Of a DNA stretch of 30,549 bases, positions 1-10,800 are shown one piece after another. A program made the translations under genes and the position numbers. How positions within the stretch are numbered: the stretch's first letter is position 1; each line of letters starts with the position of its first letter. A model generated the notes under the pieces. The model worked only from the letters and a program-made list of their open reading frames with translations. It made no database searches and was not told the origin of the DNA. Source of the stretch: Welwitschia mirabilis (lineage: Eukaryota > Gnetophyta > Gnetopsida > Welwitschiales); the NCBI GenBank assembly GCA_051453625.1, contig JBOZIK010000001.1, positions 171,818,380 to 171,848,928 on the forward strand. The letters run 5' to 3'.

Positions 1-397
1 TAAGAATTTGAAGTTTAGCCTATTTTATGATGGATGTTCCTTCATGTGCAACTTTAAGAATATCCCATGCCATCTTTGCATGTTCACAATTTACAATCCA
101 CTTGAATTCATCTGCACAACCTATACAAAATATTGCATTAAGAGCATGAGCATTTATTGTAGCTTTGGATCTATCAATGGCAGTCCATTTCTCTCGAATT
201 ATTGGAACTAAAATGGTATTACCATTAGCATCAATTTTTGCTAATATAGGCATAGTGTATCCTTAATAAATAATCTCTTCAATTTCTACATCTAGGGAGC
301 TATGAAAGGTTTTCATTAGAGCTTTCCAATAAGCATAATTTGATCCATCGAAAATAGGTGAATGACCAATGAAAAATCCATCAGAGGGATTACTCAT
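1..397 (-). pseudogene. Ty1/copia gag, N-terminal part, decayed
   Basis: This is the start of a copia Gag polyprotein, the structural protein that packages element RNA into cytoplasmic particles. I place the start at the ATG at 397-395 (MSNPSDGF). It is followed by the family hallmark FDGSNYAYWK and later by HALNAIF and AWDILKVAHEGTS, the conserved core of plant copia Gag (UBN2/DUF4219 type). A stop (TAA, 265-263) interrupts the frame after EEIIY. A second stop (TAG) follows EGTSIIK, where the related copy at the right end of the window has Gln, so a C-to-T change is likely. The frame runs off the left edge of the window. It lies just downstream of its PBS and LTR. It is similar along its length to the gag at 27564 and is a non-functional remnant. 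Confidence 0.85.
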
Positions 398-449
398 TTT
401 TGGGTTATAGAGTTTATATTAGTTAAAGCCTTAATAGGGACTTAACATA

Positions 450-461
450 GCTCTGATATCA
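450..461 (-). other. Primer-binding site of left copia element (initiator-Met tRNA)
   Basis: On the minus strand this reads TGATATCAGAGC. It differs by one base from TGGTATCAGAGC, the plant copia/gypsy PBS complementary to the 3' end of initiator methionine tRNA. It sits between the LTR end and the gag start, as expected for a site that primes minus-strand cDNA. Confidence 0.8.
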
Positions 462-1406
462 ACTATAGGATCGAGAACCCTAGAGGGGGGTGAATAGAAT
501 TCTAAAATTTTAATGAATAATCTTTAAATTAAAATACTTTACTTGAAATAAGAATCACTGGTATAAAACTTGTGCATAAAAACTAAAAGTATTTTGAAAA
601 ACAAAAATAATAGAAAGCACAGAAATACCAATTATATGCACACAAGTTTTATAGTGGTTTGGGAAAACCCCCTACTCTACTCTTGATGATCAGCTTCTAT
701 CCAAGCTTGATCTATATCTCTATTAATCTCTTCTAGGTATTGCAGGTTTACCTGTAACCTTTACAAATGGACTTTTTGTGAAGGCCTAGTCTCAACATTT
801 TTTATAAGAAAGCATGGAAGCAATGGTAGTATACCCAAGTACACAAGTATGTATTGATCTTTGGACCAATGAAAGTAATGGATCACTTCTCCTGAAGATG
901 ACACAATCTAGAAATAATAGAGTATAAAGAAACAACAGATGTTGATTCGTTTGGTTAGGAATGCAATGCCAATTATTAATCCACAAGATTCAATAGTTCA
1001 GAAAAAGGTTCTTATAGTTATTTGACTCTTGGCTATTTATAATGAAAGAATTTTAGAGCTATTACAAGTGAAAACATGCTTCTAATGGCCATAAAATGGC
1101 TACATAATGGATATAAAATTTGTGTTTCCATCCAGGTTGGTCGATCGCTTAAATGTCCAATTGACCCTTTGTGGTGCTATTTTTTAAACAGGTTACCCAA
1201 GTAAAGTTTTTGGTCATTCCAATTTGTTACAACTCCATGTCCAGTCGATTCCTCAGGGTCTAGTCAACTACTCCTCTAGTTGCTCGCATATCTATCCAGT
1301 CGTCCACTTAGTCCTGATAAAATCCATTCTAGTTTTTCTGCATCAAGTCCAGTTGACCCCTCAGGAATCTAGTTAACTCCTTGCTAATCGAGATTCCTTT
1401 AAATCA
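462..1406 (-). mobile_element. 5' LTR of left copia element
   Basis: The minus-strand LTR carries the plant copia signature CTATTCACCCCCCTCTAGGG just before the PBS. It has a TATA box, then GTTGAGACTAGGCCTT and a U5 that matches the LTR at 26329-27407 in the same order, but inverted in the window. The 1130-1395 portion holds the same GTCAACTGGAC-type subrepeats seen in the right LTR. The inner boundary is set by the PBS. The outer boundary near 1406 is inferred from alignment by eye with the start of the right LTR and is uncertain by tens of bases. No partner 3' LTR is in the window. Confidence 0.75.
800..806 (-). promoter_or_regulatory. Probable TATA box of left copia LTR
   Basis: TATAAAA on the minus strand lies just upstream of a block conserved between both copia LTRs (GTTGAGACT). 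The right LTR has TATAAAG at the matching place. The conserved position in the middle of both LTRs supports it as the core promoter. Confidence 0.55.
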
Positions 1407-1409
1407 TCT

Positions 1410-2760
1410 ACAATACCTAGCTTTATTTTATTTTCAATCTCATTAGACAGAGTTAAAGAAGTTGAAGGAATGCTCTATATTGAACTCACTACTCTTTTGA
1501 TCTCCTCCTTTATTTCTGGAGGCATATGTTTAATGGTTGAATCTTGATGAGGTTGATCAGAAGATCTTACTTCTTCCATCTAATTCTTAAAAGCCTTATT
1601 TATTCTATTATTTAATCCATGGCTCTCTTATTTGCTTCCACTATGGAATGATAGTATCTAGTCAAATTTTGGGCTTCAAGCCATTTACATCTATATTTTT
1701 AGGCTTTTATATAAATCTTCATAAACTTTTTGTTCACACCCTGTAGATCTGCATAGATTTTATCTAAATATTCCCTGCTTAGGGGTAGAGTCCCTTTATT
1801 ATGCATAAATATAATGAAATTTTATTGATGCTCTATGTATTCAACATTATATTTCTTGTTTAAAGCCAAATTATATAATAAGGATACTAATATATCTCAT
1901 CTTTCTTTTGAAAAATTTTTGGAGTCATCCTTGTCTTTGATAGTGGTATCTAATTTAGTAATGCATTCGTAATATCTTTATAATTTATTACTCATANNNN
2001 NNNNNNNNNNNNNNNNNNNNNNNNNNNNNNNNNNNNNNNNNNNNNNNNNNNNNNNNNNNNNNNNNNNNNNNNNNNNNNNNNNNNNNNNNNNNNNNNNNNN
2101 NNNNNNNNNNNNNNNNNNNNNNNNNNNNNNNNNNNNNNNNNNNNNNNNNNNNNNNNNNNNNNNNNNNNNNNNNNNNNNNNNNNNNNNNNNNNNNNNNNNN
2201 NNNNNNNNNNNNNNNNNNNNNNNNNNNNNNNNNNNNNNNNNNNNNNNNNNNNNNNNNNNNNNNNNNNNNNNNNNNNNNNNNNNNNNNNNNNNNNNNNNNN
2301 NNNNNNNNNNNNNNNNNNNNNNNNNNNNNNNNNNNNNNNNNNNNNNNNNNNNNNNNNNNNNNNNNNNNNNNNNNNNNNNNNNNNNNNNNNNNNNNNNNNN
2401 NNNNNNNNNNNNNNNNNNNNNNNNNNNNNNNNNNNNNNNNNNNNNNNNNNNNNNNNNNNNNNNNNNNNNNNNNNNNNNNNNNNNNNNNNACTCATATCAT
2501 TGTAGGCTTCAAAAAGTTGAATATTTTCCTATTTTTTGGTGATTTTCTATTGTAATATTTTAGCATTTTCTCTTTCTTCATCTGCTTTTTACCTCAAAAA
2601 TTCATTCTTAGTTTTTAAGTCACCAACTTAATTCTACAATGTTGAAACTTATTATTTTCTACTGAGATAAGTTTGAATTTCATCTTTAACTAAATTCAAG
2701 GCACTAAAAAAAATATCGATTTTGTGTTCTTCTAGTGCTTTGGAGAATTAACCAGACTAT
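1410..2760 (-). pseudogene. Decayed coding region, unrecognised, coiled-coil-like
   Basis: Read on the minus strand from about 2750 leftward, several frames give protein-like stretches in order: ALEEHKIDIFFSALNLVKDE, then ADEERENAKILQ, ENIQLFEAYNDMS, then across the N gap YYECITKLDTTIKDKD, REYLDKIYADLQGVNKKF, YRCKWLEAQNLTRYYHSIVE and MPPEIKEEIKRVVSS. They are separated by stops and frameshifts. The first half is rich in Lys/Glu with heptad-like spacing, which suggests a coiled coil. I do not recognise the family. It is a dead copy, probably of a retroelement or other mobile-element protein, and ends where the left copia LTR begins, so that LTR may have inserted into it. Function unknown. Confidence 0.4.
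1997..2489. other. Assembly gap (493 N), possibly spurious
   Basis: The run of N is flanked on both sides by the same seven bases, ACTCATA (1990-1996 and 2490-2496). The minus-strand frame reads YNDMS before the gap and MSNKL after it, so overlapping the shared bases keeps the frame. The true gap may be zero or negative. Confidence 0.6.
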
Positions 2761-5338
2761 AGTAAACAGTAGGGTAGGAGTTCTTCAATACAGAATTGAG
2801 TTGGGTTATTGCAATGCATATTTGTGTAAATGTTATGCTTTTAATAAGATCTTGTCATTCACAAATAAGTATAGATTTTGCATAATAACATACTAATATA
2901 GATGGGAGTAAACTTGAATGTTATAATTTGTCAAAGGCCTAGGCTATAAGAAAGATAATTCATTTTGAGAAGAAACACTTACGTATCTTAACAACAGAAA
3001 TGGAATGCAATGCAGAAAATCATAATGTGAACACACTTATGAAAAGTTAATCTAGGAAGAAAAAAGATAATGTACCTAAACTAATAATGCTCAACCTTAA
3101 CAAAGGTTATCGTCATAATCTATATCACTTAAGAAGCTATCACAGAATCATAAGCAACATAAAATATAATGGATAAGTACATAATAAGCATAGAAAAATA
3201 GAAAAGAGTTCTTTGATTAGTTTTAAACCAACATCCGTGTTACAAAGAAGTTGCACCTCAATGGATAAAGCACAGTCCAACACTAAGGAAGACATCTCTT
3301 TGCAACTATAATGGATGGATCTCTAGCCCTTTGATCTCCTATCACAAGAATTTTGGTTCAAGTAAAGACAAGCAAAGGTCAAGGGTAAAATTGATACTTA
3401 TTAATAAATAGACTCACAAACAAATAAACAAGGCAAATAGACATGGGCACAACTCTAATAACCATGCAAGAGAAACAAAGACAAATGGTAAAAAGTTAAG
3501 TAAAGTTTAGTGAAGTGTTATAATAGATGTCGTCTTGCTGGTCATCTAGACAATACAGGGGATGATGCCACCTCATAAGAATTTTATTTTATCTATCAAA
3601 TTGAGTTTAGTCAGCATCCTCCTTAGCTTTAATTATTCTATCATCTGTACGATGAGATGGACAATAGGATTTTTACAAGTGTTCATGTAATGCATCAGCC
3701 TCAACCTTTGCAGGAAGTTTCCTTCAAAATAAGAAATATTGTAAACTAGTTTAAATGCTGCAAAATGTCATGAAGATTGCATGTTTTCATATCCTTCATC
3801 TCATCTCTCCATTATCATAGAAATCCAACATAAACCTCTCTAATATCCTACAAAAATACTTGAAATACCCTAATAAATACATGTAAGTTGGTAGTGGAAT
3901 AGGGTTTTAAGAAATGCTTGGAGGAGGAAGTAATGGAGAAAGACTCTAAGGGATAGAATGGGGTCATCCTGGGTCTAGTTAATTAGTTCTTTATCTTATG
4001 GTTTTTAGAAGACTTAACTTTTTAACTCCAAACAAACTCGGACTTGTCAAGTCTACACAGAACTTATTTAGTTAGAATGGAACTTTGTTTTTACTTAATA
4101 TTAGGTTATCAAAGAAAGAAATCCTAGCCCTACTATACTAGAAGCTTCTATTTTAACTTTTTTCATTCTTAAAACATGTCTAAACAAACCTAGAAAGATC
4201 CCTTCTATAATATTTACGTTTTTGTAATTTATCCTATCCTTAATAGCTGCTATCATATATAAGCCAAGTACTATGATATCTTTCTATTCATAAAGGATTA
4301 GTATCAAAGTACTCACCAAAATTCTAGAAATAATGAACATTTTAGGTTCTAAATCCTTGTCCACTGGAATTCCACCCTGCACTACCATCCTTCTTAGAAG
4401 ACTCATACTTAAATTTAAGCTTTTTTCTTGATTGTATCTTTAATGGATTTTTCTTTAGGTGGCAAGTATTAGCATCTTTCTATGTCTTCTTAAGAAATTG
4501 ATGTTATTTTATTTTTATAGTTATTTTCAGTACATTCTATTTATCATCAAATTTCAAATTGTTATAAAACTCATAGACAACTTCTAGATTAAATCTATTA
4601 TTCATTATTAACCATTCATATCATCCCAGTTCAACAATTCTCTATTTAAATTATATCAAATAGGAGTTAAAAAGTACATTTGCAAACTTCAAAGAGGAAA
4701 TAATTTTGCATTCTGTTAAATTGTCATAATTTGTGGTCAAATGAGTTCATTTAAAAACTCATTTAAAAAAATGTTTTAAATAAAAACTACTTAACTAATA
4801 ATAAAGCATATTTTCACAAACTCTAAAGCATGTGTTTTCACACATTGTTTTCCTTCTACCCCTCCACATTAAATCTTACATACTCCTAAATGTGGAAAAG
4901 AAGAATAGTAAACTAACTTAATATTTTTGTGTGGAGTTGTTCTGCCATGATTCTAAGAGCATGAGAAAACATGACAAAGAATGAAAAAACACAAAATTGC
5001 AAAATATAAAAATGAAGTAAAAGTAAAATTACTAACCTACTTCTTGATTGATATAGGTAAAAATAAATTGTATTTACTATTTCATAAATTCACACGTTCA
5101 AAGAGACTTAAAAATTTTTACCGAAAAATTAATTTTAATTGAAGTTATTCCCTGTGGTTGTTGATGTTAAAAAATTGAATGGAATGATGGCAAAGAGAAT
5201 AATAAGGAAATAAGTTAACATGAAACAGATATTATGGAGGCTGATGTGGACTAGGTGATGTGGAACAAAAGTATGTATAATTTTTGATGAGAGTCATCAA
5301 GAATGATTTTAAGTAATGCATCGGAAAAATAAGGTATC
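2761..5338. other. AT-rich DNA, no gene recognised
   Basis: No reading frame of useful length, RNA gene or recognisable element motif was found on either strand. The stretch is AT-rich with many short homopolymer runs and is probably old repeat DNA or the non-coding part of a decayed element. Confidence 0.5.
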
Positions 5339-5515
5339 ATATTTAAGTGGTTATCACTCTCCACAACAAAAGGATTCAATGAGAATTATCGAGAACTTTG
5401 TAGTTCTCAATAAGGATTATTGAATCCATTGTGGAGCCAATAAAGGTTTCAAAGGAGGTCATTGTGAACTCAAAAGTTCTTGTTGAGGTCTTTCGAATCC
5501 TTGCCACTTAAATAT
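5339..5515. repeat. Foldback (inverted-repeat) element
   Basis: Nested inverted repeats are visible. The outer arms ATATTTAAGTGG (5339-5350) and CCACTTAAATAT (5504-5515) are perfectly complementary. Inside are CTCCACAA (5359-5366) with TTGTGGAG (5429-5436), GGATTCAAT (5372-5380) with ATTGAATCC (5419-5427), and a tight hairpin GAGAACT/AGTTCTC (5391-5397 and 5402-5408). A diverged second copy of the hairpin-GAATCC block lies at 5465-5500. This could be a decayed MITE-like foldback element. No clear target-site duplication was identified. Confidence 0.6.
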
Positions 5516-5605
5516 AAATATGTGAGGTAACTTAAAGAAGGAGGGTCATGAAAGGAAGATATTGAAGAAAGTCAATGGAGGACTTTGAGAAAAGTACCCC
5601 AATAA

Positions 5606-5966
5606 GTTGACTCAAAATATGACTCAAAGTTTCAACTTTAAGCTGGTATCAGTTAACTTCTGAGCTCACAGCATAATGGGCTATCTTGAAATCCAACTTA
5701 GACTTTCAAATTTGAGCTGCTATTAGTTAGCTTTGTAACATGATGGATTGGCTTGAAATCCAACTCACAGTTTCTACTTTAAGCTAGTATCAACCAATTT
5801 TTGAGCTTACAACATGATAAGTTGGCTTGAAATCTTACTTAAATTTTTGACTTTGATTTAGTGTCAGTCATCTTGCAGGTTTCACCACAATACAGAATAT
5901 AAGAAGACAATCAAGTTGACTTGAAATCTAACTCAAAGCTTTGATTTTAACTTCATGTCAGTCAAC
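5606..5966. repeat. Diverged tandem repeat, units about 67-94 bp
   Basis: The phrase TTGAAATC(C/T) recurs at 5686, 5753, 5827 and 5921, each time followed by an AACT-like block, a CTTTAAGCT-like block and a (T)ATCAGTTAAC-like block. A first partial unit lies before 5686. Spacing is 67, 74 and 94 bases. The units are quite diverged, so the array is old. No coding potential is evident. Confidence 0.65.
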
Positions 5967-6524
5967 TACAAAAACATATTCTAGGATTTTAGATCATGAT
6001 TAAGGAAATCAATTAGGTAATATTCATCTTCTCATTCTCTTCTAAAAATACATTCTTTTTCTATTTCCCATTAATCTTCTTTTCATGACATTATCTGAAA
6101 GTTTCCTATAATTTAAAAATAAATTACTAGATTTAAAATCTAGTGGATCTCTACAAAGGCTTATAAGTTGGAAAAAAAACTAAACTAATCATAAATAAAC
6201 CTAAAGTTTTAACTTCAGGTTGAACCTTAGTCAGTTTAAAATTCCCCAACTTTTACCTTAATACAAAGATTATTGCTAACAGTTGGCACATCATGGCTAT
6301 TGGATAGAACGAGTATATAGTTCCTTTCAAATATTTACTTCATCACTAAACATGTGTATACCAAGTATCTTAAGATAAATCACACTTATCTACTTCATTA
6401 AATAATTCTTATGCTATAAATTCTATTTCTTTGTGTTAATCATTCATCATTTTCCATACTGAATCATAAAATTCCTCTACTTTATCTCTTTTTAACTCTT
6501 ATCATACCTTCTTATTTGATCCTC
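5967..6524. other. No gene recognised
   Basis: AT-rich sequence between the tandem array and the decayed reading frame. No motif, RNA gene or conserved element part could be supported. Confidence 0.5.
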
Positions 6525-7050
6525 ATGGCTTCTACTCCTCCTCACTCTTTCATTACTACCTTGGGTATTAAGAATTTAAAACATTGTATTTTTAACTTAG
6601 GTTCTATGTAGATTGATATGTGTATTAGAAGTGTGGAGTCCAATTGCCTTAAATTTCTATTATATTTGAGAATGAGNNNNNNNNNNATTACGAATTAGCT
6701 ATTGAGGTCTTAGATACCTTCACTACTAAAGTTACCAGAGAATGTTTTAAGAATGGGGTCATTCCTCCAAGTTTTGGTCCCATGATTCATCACTTAATGG
6801 TCAAGTATATAAGGATTAGAATAGAAGAGCTACATTGGCAGCTTAATTAAGGAGACTCAGCTTATGAAATTTCTTTAGGTAAATTAGCTAGACGGATGCA
6901 GGTGTTAGAAAAAAGAGTTGATTAACTTCAAGGCACAAATCTTGCACTTAGTTTAGTTACACTACATTTTAACAGGGAGAACATAGAAAAGACAATATGA
7001 AGTGCCAAGTCGTACAAGAACTTTTGACAAGCTTACCCAAAAGAAATTAA
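6525..7050 (+). pseudogene. Decayed coding region of unknown family
   Basis: An ATG at 6525 opens MASTPPHSFITTLGIKNLKH. A stop follows at the 28th codon or so, then a 10-N gap (6677-6686), then long protein-like stretches in one frame: ELAIEVLDTFTTKVTREC, GVIPPSFGPMIHHLMVKYI, SAYEISLGKLARRMQVLEKR, and LALSLVTLHFNRENIEKT, interrupted by TAA/TGA stops. The last third has a coiled-coil-like character. No catalytic motif is visible. I do not recognise the family. It may be an accessory ORF of a retroelement, but its strand is opposite to the gypsy element at 8423-12870, so it is not simply that element's 3' gene. Confidence 0.35.
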
Positions 7051-8422
7051 CATGTTAAAATTTCTAAGTAAAATGCATCTACTATCCCTGTGTGAGAGTT
7101 CTACAATAGCATTATCTAAGACTAGGTGTTCTAATAGAAGGAACAAGTTCTCCAACTACTTTAAGAATTGAGTTGCTTTAGTCAAGTGATCTATCTTTTT
7201 ATCTTTAGTAGCTTGAGCAATGCTTTTGTTATATTTTTGTGAAATCATGTAATCAATTCTTTATCTAACAAAGTTTTTTTTTGTTATTTTGTTTTAAATA
7301 GATTTATCTTATGACTACTTTTATTTCCTTATAGACATATCAATTTTAGTAAAAGTAATTCATACTAAACAATTTATCAAGCTTTACTTTTTGCTAAAAT
7401 AGAATTTAATGTTGTGTATGATATTGAATTGAAAATCTTCAGATTCACATTCCACTACATGCTAGAATAAAACTATTTCTTAATTTTTCCCTCCTTTTTC
7501 TCTTCCCTTTTTTTTTTCTTTTTTTAATTAGAAGTTGTGATCTATAGTTGTAGCCTTGATAACTAGCTACAACTCAGATAACACCTAGAGTACAATTGTT
7601 CCTCAACTTTATTTTTCACAACTTAATTTTTTAATTACAATGATAAGAGTGCAACCACTATTAGAGGAGTAAGGACCCAGTGAAGTTCTCATAGCTACCA
7701 TATTGCACTACCAAAAGCTTCTCTCAAGAATATTTGCCTTGGTGCACTTGCAGTAGAACATTGTAGATATCTTTTTTAATGGACATTTGTCTAAAATTAT
7801 GCTATCATTTAATAGAATGTGTTTCCTTAGTCTTCTTAATAAGGATAATGCATAATCTCTTATTGAAGACTTGCCAAGTTATCTTCTTATTTTACAATCA
7901 TTAAATTTACCTTAAAAAACTTAGTAAATTAATAACTTATTAAATTGATAGTTTGAATAAACTTTAAGGAAATGACATGTCCTTTATTATCGAGTCTGAA
8001 AATGCTTTATTTTATAAGTAGAGTGGAAGTATTCCTTTCATCCTATAATAGTTTCCTAAATAATGTAGCACAGGTTTATGATCATAATACATCCTTATTC
8101 TGTTCATTAACTTGGGAGGTTACTTTTTCATTAAGATTATATACCTCTATGACTTTATTTCTCAAAATTTTTGTTATGGTATAAAGTCCTAGTCAATTTT
8201 GTTCATATTTGATTTTTAAATGGGTCTTTTTATGATCGAATATTAGTACAAAATCTTTCACATTAAAATTGGTTTTTATAATTTTATTGTTTTGATATAT
8301 TTTAGTTTTTTGTTATCTAAATTCTTTATGCAAAAAAGCTTCTTTTCTATTTTCATCCAAAATATTCATGTTTTCTATCCATTCTTTTTGAGCTATATTC
8401 AAATTATTCTTTAGTTATTTAG
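7051..8422. other. No gene recognised; pyrimidine tract that may be a gypsy PPT
   Basis: AT-rich sequence with no supported gene. At about 7489-7530 the plus strand is almost pure pyrimidine (CCCTCC then long T runs). On the minus strand this is a purine tract, lying downstream of the minus-strand gypsy integrase where a polypurine tract and 3' LTR would be expected. The LTR itself could not be delimited. A weak 70-codon open frame at 7972-8184 has no recognisable content. Confidence 0.35.
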
Positions 8423-9230
8423 TCAATTTAAAGTTTTTTTAATTTTGAATTCAATTAGCAAAATAGCTATTTTTCCATAGACCAATTCATAGGATGTAGA
8501 CCCTGTGCTATGTTTCCAAGTTATTCTATAAGCCCATAAAGCTTCATTTAATTTTTTAGCCCTATTTGTTTTCTTAATATTTATGACTTTTGTTAATATT
8601 ATATTAATTTCTCTATTAGTCACTTTAGCTTAATCCTTAGATTAAGGATCATAGGCAGTAGAGAGTTTGTGATATATTTCATGCTTGGTTAAGAGTTTTT
8701 TAAAGATTTTCATTAGTAAAATGAGTTCCTCTATCAAATATAAGACTTTGAAGGGCTCCAAGCTGATAGATGATATTTCTAAGGAAAAAGTTAACTATGG
8801 TTTGGGAAGAACAATGAGATATAGCCTTAGCCTTAACCTACTTAGTGAAATAATCAACGCAAATCAAAATATACTTTTTCCCATAAGAGGAAGGAGTAGG
8901 TCTAATGAAATCTATTCTCCAAATATCAAAGAGTTTAATTGATTAAATCCATTATTAGGACATTTCTAATTTTTGATTAAATGCTCCTTCTCTCTAACAC
9001 TTATTACAAATCTAGACATAAGAATTTGAATCTTTGACTATTATGGGACAATACTAATATCCTAATGAATAATTTTTCTCCCCATTCATCTTGCACCATA
9101 ATGTCCTCCTCCTTTTCCCTCATAAGCTTCCCTTAGAATTTCTTTTTGCAATTTTTTTTTCCTAGACATCTTCTAATAACATGATCTATACATATTCTAA
9201 ATAACATCTTATCATGCTATGTGTAGTTGC
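8423..9230 (-). pseudogene. Gypsy integrase, decayed
   Basis: Integrase inserts the cDNA copy into the host chromosome. On the minus strand the zinc-binding area is only faintly kept (EAYEGKGGGHYGAR, near 9110). The core follows: RIDFIRPTPSSYGKKYILIC, with the first catalytic Asp at 8912-8910, then VDYFTK and FDRGTHF with the second Asp at 8735-8733. The block that should carry the third acidic residue (consensus QAEVSNRE) reads AKVTNRE here, so the catalytic Glu appears to be Lys. The C-terminal end EALWAYRITWK and ELVYGK (8423-8623) is the family's well-conserved LWAYRT...YGKA region. Several stops and frame changes occur, so it cannot be functional. Confidence 0.8.
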
Positions 9231-9234
9231 TAGA

Positions 9235-9561
9235 TTATCTTAACAATTTCTTTCTTTGATAATAATTCATAAAAGATGGTAATTTCTTACTTACAATTAA
9301 ATTTGCTATGTTAGCATATGATGAACTAATTTTTACTTGAAAAAGATGTTCATCTAAAAATTTATCTCTTATATTTATTTGTTCTTCATCAAGAAACTCT
9401 AATCTTAAGAGATGATCTGCCACTACATTTTTTGTCCCTCTTCTGTCAATAATTTTTAAATCAAGTTCTTTTATCAATAGTATCCATATCATAATTCTTG
9501 AATTTTCTTCTTTTTTATTCATCAAAAATCTAATAGCACTAGGTTCTGTATGAACTTTCAC
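9235..9561 (-). pseudogene. Gypsy RNase H domain end and connection
   Basis: A 108-codon open frame reads VHTEPSAIRFLMNKKE, then WILLIKELDLKIIDRRGT and NVVADHLLRLE. These match the end of the gypsy RNase H domain (family pattern YTDHAAIRYLMNKK ... LLLQEFDLEIRDRKG ... VADHLSRLE). RNase H removes the RNA strand during cDNA synthesis. The Asp of the usual YTDH block is replaced (HTEP). The rest runs into the linker before integrase (FLDEHLFQVK). The frame begins after a frameshift from the RT part to the right. Confidence 0.8.
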
Positions 9562-10800
9562 TTCATAACCTACAATATAATTTCTAAATTTTTATAATGA
9601 TATTACTACTAATAATAACTCTCTATATAATTTTGTTAAGCTAGTTTAAATTTCTTACTTATATAGGTAATAGAATATGATTTACTGTTTTCACCTTTTT
9701 ACCCCAAAATAGCTCCCATCACATGACTACATGCATTGGTCATAATGTGGAATGGTCTTCTCTAATTAGATCCTTGTAAAATGGGTGCTAATAAAAGTTT
9801 ATCTTTTAAAGTTTGATAGGCACTTTGACATTCATCAATCCAATTATATTCTACTTCCCTTTGTAAAAGGTCACTCAAAGGTTTAGTAATTTTACTAAAG
9901 TCAGATATAAATGCTCTATAGTATACAACATGCCCTAAGAAAGATCTTTGATTGGGGGTAAAATATCTTTTATAGCTTTAATTTTTTTTTTATCAATCTC
10001 AATCCCTTAATGAGATATTTTATGTCCCAAAACTATGCCTTCTGTCACCATAAGATGACTTTTTGACCGACTAAGTTTTAGGCATTTCTCTTTACATCTC
10101 TATAAAACTTTTTCCAATCTATTAAGTGACTCATTAAAATCGTTTCTAAAAGTCAAGAAATCATCCATAAACACTTCAATAGATGTTCTTATCATATCCT
10201 AAAAGATATTGTTTACTAACCACAGGCATTACATAATATAAATGGTAATACTTTAAAGGCATAAGTACCCCAATGATAAGTAAACATTGTTTTGGCTTGA
10301 TCTTTTAATACATAGTAATCTGATTATATCCACTATATCCATCAAAAAATTTATAGCACTAATGTTCAAATACCCTTTCTAAAACTTGATCTATAAATGG
10401 AAGAGAAAAATGATTTTAATAAGAAGTTGTCGTATTAACATTTAAAAATATATACATAATATTCATGTATTTCCATTTTTTGGTATCACTGTAATAGGAC
10501 TAATCCTTTTTAAATCTGATATAGGATAGATGAAACCAACATCCAAGAGTTTAGAAATTTCTTATGCAATTATTTCCTACATATGTGAATTGCTTCTTTT
10601 TTTTTCCTATCTATTTGGTTTAATATAAGTATCCAAATAAATTTTATATTAACATATTTTTAAATCTATTTTATTTATATTAGTATGATCCCAAGCAAAA
10701 GCTACTTTTCTTTTGATTAGTATTCTTTTAATCTTACTCTTCTAAGAGTAAGTTAAAGAGCTATTTATAATCAAAGTCTATTTGAAGCTACTTCAATATA
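9562..10800 (-). pseudogene. Gypsy reverse transcriptase, decayed
   Basis: The minus strand keeps scattered RT blocks: SPITVIPKNGNT near 10500 (fingers), then EVFMDDFLTFRNDFNESLNR with the catalytic YxDD equivalent FMDD at 10171-10160, then KSHLMVTEGIVLGHKIS near 10050, the well-known gypsy GIVLGH block, and GIEIDKKKI. The catalytic Asp pair is intact, but the region between the blocks is full of stops and frameshifts. RT copies element RNA into DNA. Position between protease and RNase H agrees with Ty3/gypsy order. Confidence 0.8.

Noticed and set aside
792-986. 64-codon minus-strand frame
   Set aside because: It lies within the copia LTR across its TATA region; no coding expectation.
1410-2760. 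Endogenous pararetrovirus fragment
   Set aside because: Considered because of the coiled-coil character, but no movement-protein, zinc-finger, protease or RT motif is visible, so it is left unassigned.
8685-8942. 85-codon plus-strand frame
   Set aside because: Antisense shadow of the gypsy integrase core, which reads correctly on the minus strand.
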